Source: SMTZ1-83 sp048883405 | Lineage (GTDB): Archaea; Asgardarchaeota; Thorarchaeia; Thorarchaeales; Thorarchaeaceae | Assembly (NCBI GenBank): GCA_048883405.1 | Contig: JBHLQS010000101.1 | Location: 1 to 9,721 of the forward strand | Direction of reading: 5' to 3' | Length of the DNA stretch: 9,721 bases | Part shown: positions 6,741 through 9,721 of the stretch, in pieces | Layout: the number at the start of each line of letters is the position of its first letter | Numbering within the stretch: position 1 is the first letter of the stretch | Made by a program: the position numbers and the translations under genes | The notes under the pieces: model-generated | The model's database searches: none | Seen by the model: only the letters and a program-made list of their open reading frames with translations | Told to the model about the DNA's origin: nothing

Positions 6741-7430
6741 GTGAGCAAAGGACCACGCTATGTGGAGGACGGAGTGGCCCTTCTTTCGCTGCATGATGTG
6801 AGTCCCGCCTTTGAGGACGATGTCGTCGCTACATACGATATATTGATTGACCTTGGAATCTCAAATTTCACTCTGCTTGTTACCCCGATGTATGCGCTCA
6901 AAAAATCTAACAGTCTTGAGAACAATCCACTCTTCTCCGAGTTTCTAGCTTCTTTAGAGTTGGAAATTTCCCTACATGGATATAGTCATTTCACCAAGTC
7001 TGGCTCAATGGATGAATTCCAGAAAATGGACCGAAACCGTGTCTTGCCAAGGATGAAATCTGGAAAGGCAATGATTTCCGACCACATTGGGAAGAAACCG
7101 ATAGGATTTGTGCCCCCCTTATGGAAAGCACCCCAGCGTGTTGCTGGCGCCGCACAAGATGCAGGGATGAGATATTGTGCGATAGGCAACAGCATACATC
7201 GCTTCTCTGACTCGTCTGTTTTGACTACGGCCGACTTACTTGTCAGTCAAGGCACAAAATCAACATCGTTCACTAATCAATTGCTGGAGCTAGAATTGGG
7301 TGGCTCGGTTCAACTGGGTGTTCATCCTCGTGACCACCGCGAGAATAGTGTTTTAGATCTGCTTGCGGACATGAAGGATCGACTGGGCTATCAATTTATG
7401 GGCTACCGTTCCTATCTCTTCAAAGAGTAG
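6741..7430 (+). CDS. DUF2334 / polysaccharide-deacetylase-like hydrolase
   Basis: This 229-residue protein of the NodB/CE4-like deacetylase fold is closest in pattern to DUF2334. Metal-site candidates are in the usual order: LSLHDVSP (res 15-22; H18, D19), SLHGYSH (77-83; H79 and H83 as HxxxH), FVPPLWKAP (123-131) and LGVHPRDH (192-199; H195). These predict a divalent-metal-dependent deacetylase acting on an N-acetyl sugar or similar amide; the substrate is unknown. No signal peptide or membrane helix is seen, so it is probably cytoplasmic, unlike secreted chitin or peptidoglycan deacetylases. GTG 6741 is the first possible start: an in-frame TGA lies immediately upstream (6738-6740). A G-run at 6729-6735 is a crude ribosome-binding site 5 nt before it. 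No convincing TATA box lies in the 80-bp gap after the histone gene, so read-through from the histone promoter is plausible. Confidence 0.85.
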   Translation: MSKGPRYVEDGVALLSLHDVSPAFEDDVVATYDILIDLGISNFTLLVTPMYALKKSNSLENNPLFSEFLASLELEISLHGYSHFTKSGSMDEFQKMDRNRVLPRMKSGKAMISDHIGKKPIGFVPPLWKAPQRVAGAAQDAGMRYCAIGNSIHRFSDSSVLTTADLLVSQGTKSTSFTNQLLELELGGSVQLGVHPRDHRENSVLDLLADMKDRLGYQFMGYRSYLFKE

Positions 7431-7628
7431 GACCATATCTATTCTAAACTCATTAACATGATTTGAGTCGTCGAAAAACCGTCAAGAGCGATTGTCTGAA
7501 GAACCAGATTGGAACGCCATTCTTTATTATGTGCGTGTGCAATGCATCAACCAACACGACACCACCTGCTGCACGCTAGTGACCATGTCGGAGTCATGAG
7601 AGAGGATTGGCAATGGAGGTCTATGCCT
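7431..7628 (+). promoter_or_regulatory. Spacer with TATA-like element before the surface-protein gene
   Basis: I see no gene in this 198-bp stretch. TCTTTATTAT at 7521-7530 is a TATA-like element that would start transcription near 7550, giving a leader of ~70-80 nt with GGAGGT at its 3' end. The surface-protein frame stays open upstream with in-frame ATGs at 7542 and 7596, but neither has a Shine-Dalgarno and 7542 is too close to the TATA-like element. No terminator with an oligo-T run is evident after the DUF2334 gene. Confidence 0.4.
7615..7620 (+). promoter_or_regulatory. Shine-Dalgarno that favours a TTG start
   Basis: A perfect GGAGGT lies only 2 nt before ATG 7623 but 8 nt before the in-frame TTG 7629. 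The spacing favours the TTG; both starts leave the signal peptide intact. Confidence 0.6.
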
Positions 7629-9721
7629 TTGAGGAAAGGTAGTTTCTTAGCTATATTCTTGGTATTGCTGTTTGTAGCACCTGCGAATAATGGATATTCA
7701 CCGTTGGTCAATCCTGCATCGACGTACAGTCCATACGAGAGCGATGGGGACACGCCGTTTGGCTTCCTTGCTGGCGATGGCATGAGCGGCTCTGGAGATC
7801 CGCTATCTACCTATGTGTCCGGTATTCTTGAGAATACCACTGCTACACAAATTGACTCATCAACATCATCTACAAGTTCTTTGTCAGTTCCGAATGGCTA
7901 TTCAGGCACTGGTTTGGATGTTGGCATTGATTCACTGTCCATGACGGTCACAGACACCCTTCGCAATCCCTCCTTCACAACCTGGCATGATGAGCGATGG
8001 CATGTTAATCCCAGTCCTAGTGATTATTACGATGACAATATTGACGTTCCTGACTCATGGACTCTAGTCAAATCTGTTGGATATGATAATCCACATCCAC
8101 TCCATGGTGATTGGGAACTCAACGACTATGCAGATGGTTTTGGCGGAAGTCGGGCATGGCGATTTGAGGCAACAATTGGTGGTAGCGATTCACTAGCCCC
8201 TGATGATGCAATTTATTTGAATCAGTTTCTGCACGCTCCGTGGCGCGACCTCTACGAGATTAGAATCAGTTTCTATTACTATGTTCTTTCCTCATCCGAT
8301 ATGTTCGACCAAGTTCACCTGTTTTTCAAGCTGGGTGATCTAGCCGAAGAGAAATTCCATGTCTTCCAGTCTGGCGACACGACCGACACCTGGCTTCAGG
8401 AAACGATCACATACACATCAGCTGACCTCTCATCCGTTATGGTTCCCGATTCTTTGCTTTTCAGTATTGGACTTGCCACAGATGTTTCTGGCACATTGGG
8501 TACTTACAGAGAGGCCTTCGCATACATAGACGAAGTTGAAATAGAAATGGATGTGCGACCGTATCCTGAGCAAATAGGTCTCAGTGCCAACAACACCGCG
8601 GTCATAGGTTCCATTGCAGGCAACATCTCTTCTTTTGTACCCGACAACGATGGGCGAGACTGCTGGGACTACTCTACTCAAGGTATCGATTTGGATGGAT
8701 ACAATAATGACGGTCGACCTCAGTGGGGTCTCTGGGGGACCTTCTGGAACACTTCAGAGCCATTCGAGCTGGGGTTGCAGTTTCCCTTGGATATTCCCAA
8801 GGGTGCTGTTATCGAGAATGCATATGTCGAGATTCAATCTGCAAGTGGGTCGGGAGTTGTGAATGGGAGAGTCCATGTATCCAGTGAAATGGACGCTGGT
8901 GGAGCTATCGAGTCATTTACTCCCTATGACAAAGTCGGCGCACATCTGGAGGATACCTATAGCTGGCTGGCTGCCAGCTGTGATTGGCAATTGACTGCGT
9001 GGGGGGACGGAGTCAGGTATGCTACTCCGGACATAGCCCCTCTTCTACAGAACGTGGTTTCATCAAGTGATTGGTCAAGAGGCCAATACGTCGCTGTCAT
9101 GGTCAGCTACATGTGGTCAAGTTACTATCAATATTATAACAACATCAGGGGTTCTATTTATGATACTAACGACGCTGATGACAATGCTCGGCTTTATGTG
9201 TCATATCGTGTACCTTTGGCAGAAGATGTTGTACTAGTGGACCGAGAGGATGCTCGTCGGAATCTCAAGAATATGAAGGATGTCACTGTGGATCACACCA
9301 AGGTTGCGGTTGACCTCACTGATTTTCCTCTCTTGATTGATATCATCGACACAGACCTCCATACTGATGTCTTTCCAGGCGGAGATGACATTGCTTTCAT
9401 GATAGATGGTCAATTCGTGGAGCATGAGATCGAGTTCTTTGACCAGAATTATAGTCCAACCGAAGCACATCTTGTAGCGTGGGTAAAAGTTCCATTCTTA
9501 TCAAGTTCAACAGACACAATCATCACTATGTTGTACGGAGGATCTGATGCTCGGAGTTTAGAAACAAAAGGCGTCTTTGCTGATTACGAGATAGTCCACC
9601 ACATGAATGAAGCGCCGAATGGGACTCTTGTAGATAGCTCGGGCAATTTGCATTACGGTTATTCATTTGGAGAAATGACCTATTCCCAACTTGTTGCAGG
9701 GGCTATAGGAAGTTCAATTAA
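7629..9721 (+). CDS. Large secreted multi-β-sandwich surface protein with DUF2341 module (3' end cut)
   Basis: The frame is open for 697 residues to the window edge with no stop. Numbering from TTG 7629: residues 1-24 are a signal peptide (basic MRK, hydrophobic SFLAIFLVLLFVAPA). Residues 25-108 are a Ser/Thr/Gly-rich, low-complexity linker. Residues ~112-310 look like a jelly-roll, carbohydrate-binding-like domain (RNPSFTTWHDERWHV ... AYIDEVEIEM). Residues ~340-530 look like a second β-sandwich of the kind seen in archaeal and bacterial surface proteins (VIENAYVEIQ, TAWGDGVRYATPDIAPLL, SDWSRGQYVAVMV). Residues ~556-638 match DUF2341 (VDLTDFPLLIDI, GGDDIAFMIDG, HEIEFFD, HLVAWVKVPFLS, TIITMLYGG). 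A LamG/concanavalin-like domain seems to begin after it (IVHHMNE ... LVDSSGNLHYG). N-glycosylation sequons include N69, N322, N332, N374 and N664. It is expected outside the cell, in or on the S-layer, perhaps binding glycans. A C-terminal anchor would lie beyond the window. Confidence 0.85.
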   Translation, partial: MRKGSFLAIFLVLLFVAPANNGYSPLVNPASTYSPYESDGDTPFGFLAGDGMSGSGDPLSTYVSGILENTTATQIDSSTSSTSSLSVPNGYSGTGLDVGIDSLSMTVTDTLRNPSFTTWHDERWHVNPSPSDYYDDNIDVPDSWTLVKSVGYDNPHPLHGDWELNDYADGFGGSRAWRFEATIGGSDSLAPDDAIYLNQFLHAPWRDLYEIRISFYYYVLSSSDMFDQVHLFFKLGDLAEEKFHVFQSGDTTDTWLQETITYTSADLSSVMVPDSLLFSIGLATDVSGTLGTYREAFAYIDEVEIEMDVRPYPEQIGLSANNTAVIGSIAGNISSFVPDNDGRDCWDYSTQGIDLDGYNNDGRPQWGLWGTFWNTSEPFELGLQFPLDIPKGAVIENAYVEIQSASGSGVVNGRVHVSSEMDAGGAIESFTPYDKVGAHLEDTYSWLAASCDWQLTAWGDGVRYATPDIAPLLQNVVSSSDWSRGQYVAVMVSYMWSSYYQYYNNIRGSIYDTNDADDNARLYVSYRVPLAEDVVLVDREDARRNLKNMKDVTVDHTKVAVDLTDFPLLIDIIDTDLHTDVFPGGDDIAFMIDGQFVEHEIEFFDQNYSPTEAHLVAWVKVPFLSSSTDTIITMLYGGSDARSLETKGVFADYEIVHHMNEAPNGTLVDSSGNLHYGYSFGEMTYSQLVAGAIGSSI

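Noticed and set aside
6575..6796. Plus-strand frame bridging the histone and DUF2334 genes
   Set aside because: It overlaps the strongly supported histone in another frame and shows no family pattern; it is a shadow.
7547..7783. Minus-strand frame opposite the signal-peptide region of the surface protein
   Set aside because: It is antisense to a clear signal peptide and linker, with no ribosome site or recognisable motif.
1..9721. CRISPR array, tRNA/rRNA genes, insertion sequences, attachment sites
   Set aside because: Non-coding gaps are all under 200 bp and show no regular direct repeats, cloverleaf, transposase or terminal inverted repeats.

Overview
The window reads as a piece of an archaeal chromosome of moderate G+C. 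Three things support this: a single-fold archaeal histone preceded by a TATA box, a ThiI tRNA-thiolation enzyme without the rhodanese domain usual in many bacteria, and TATA-like elements at the divergent gene starts. The large secreted β-sandwich protein with a DUF2341 module and the moderate G+C would fit an Asgard archaeon, perhaps of the Thorarchaeia type. That placement is inference; no taxonomic marker in the window settles it.

Layout. (1) At the left edge is the C-terminal part of an unrecognised, lysine/arginine-rich protein on the + strand; its stop overlaps the next gene's stop by 4 bp in a tail-to-tail arrangement. (2) From 4956 down to 346 on the minus strand lies a probable three-gene operon: a tandem GNAT acetyltransferase, then HyuA and HyuB, the two subunits of an ATP-dependent hydantoinase/oxoprolinase-family enzyme. 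The hyuA stop and hyuB start overlap as ATGA, with a strong Shine-Dalgarno ahead of hyuB. (3) A 130-bp divergent promoter region (4957-5086) separates this operon from thiI on the + strand. (4) A 152-bp spacer rich in inverted GAGGC/GCCTC words leads into the TATA box of a 78-residue archaeal histone. (5) A DUF2334/polysaccharide-deacetylase-like gene follows the histone at 80 bp. (6) After a 198-bp spacer with a TATA-like element, a large exported, probably surface-layer-associated protein begins and runs off the right edge.

The genes do not form one pathway: amide/lactam hydrolysis (hyuAB), tRNA 4-thiouridine formation (thiI), chromatin (histone), a possible glycan or amide deacetylase, and a cell-surface protein. 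I saw no mobile element, CRISPR array, tRNA or rRNA, and no clear sign of a new defence or biosynthetic system. The points most worth a second look are the repeat-rich histone promoter, the apparently charge-swapped stacking pair in the histone, the GNAT-hyuAB operon of unknown substrate, and the domain layout of the truncated surface protein.
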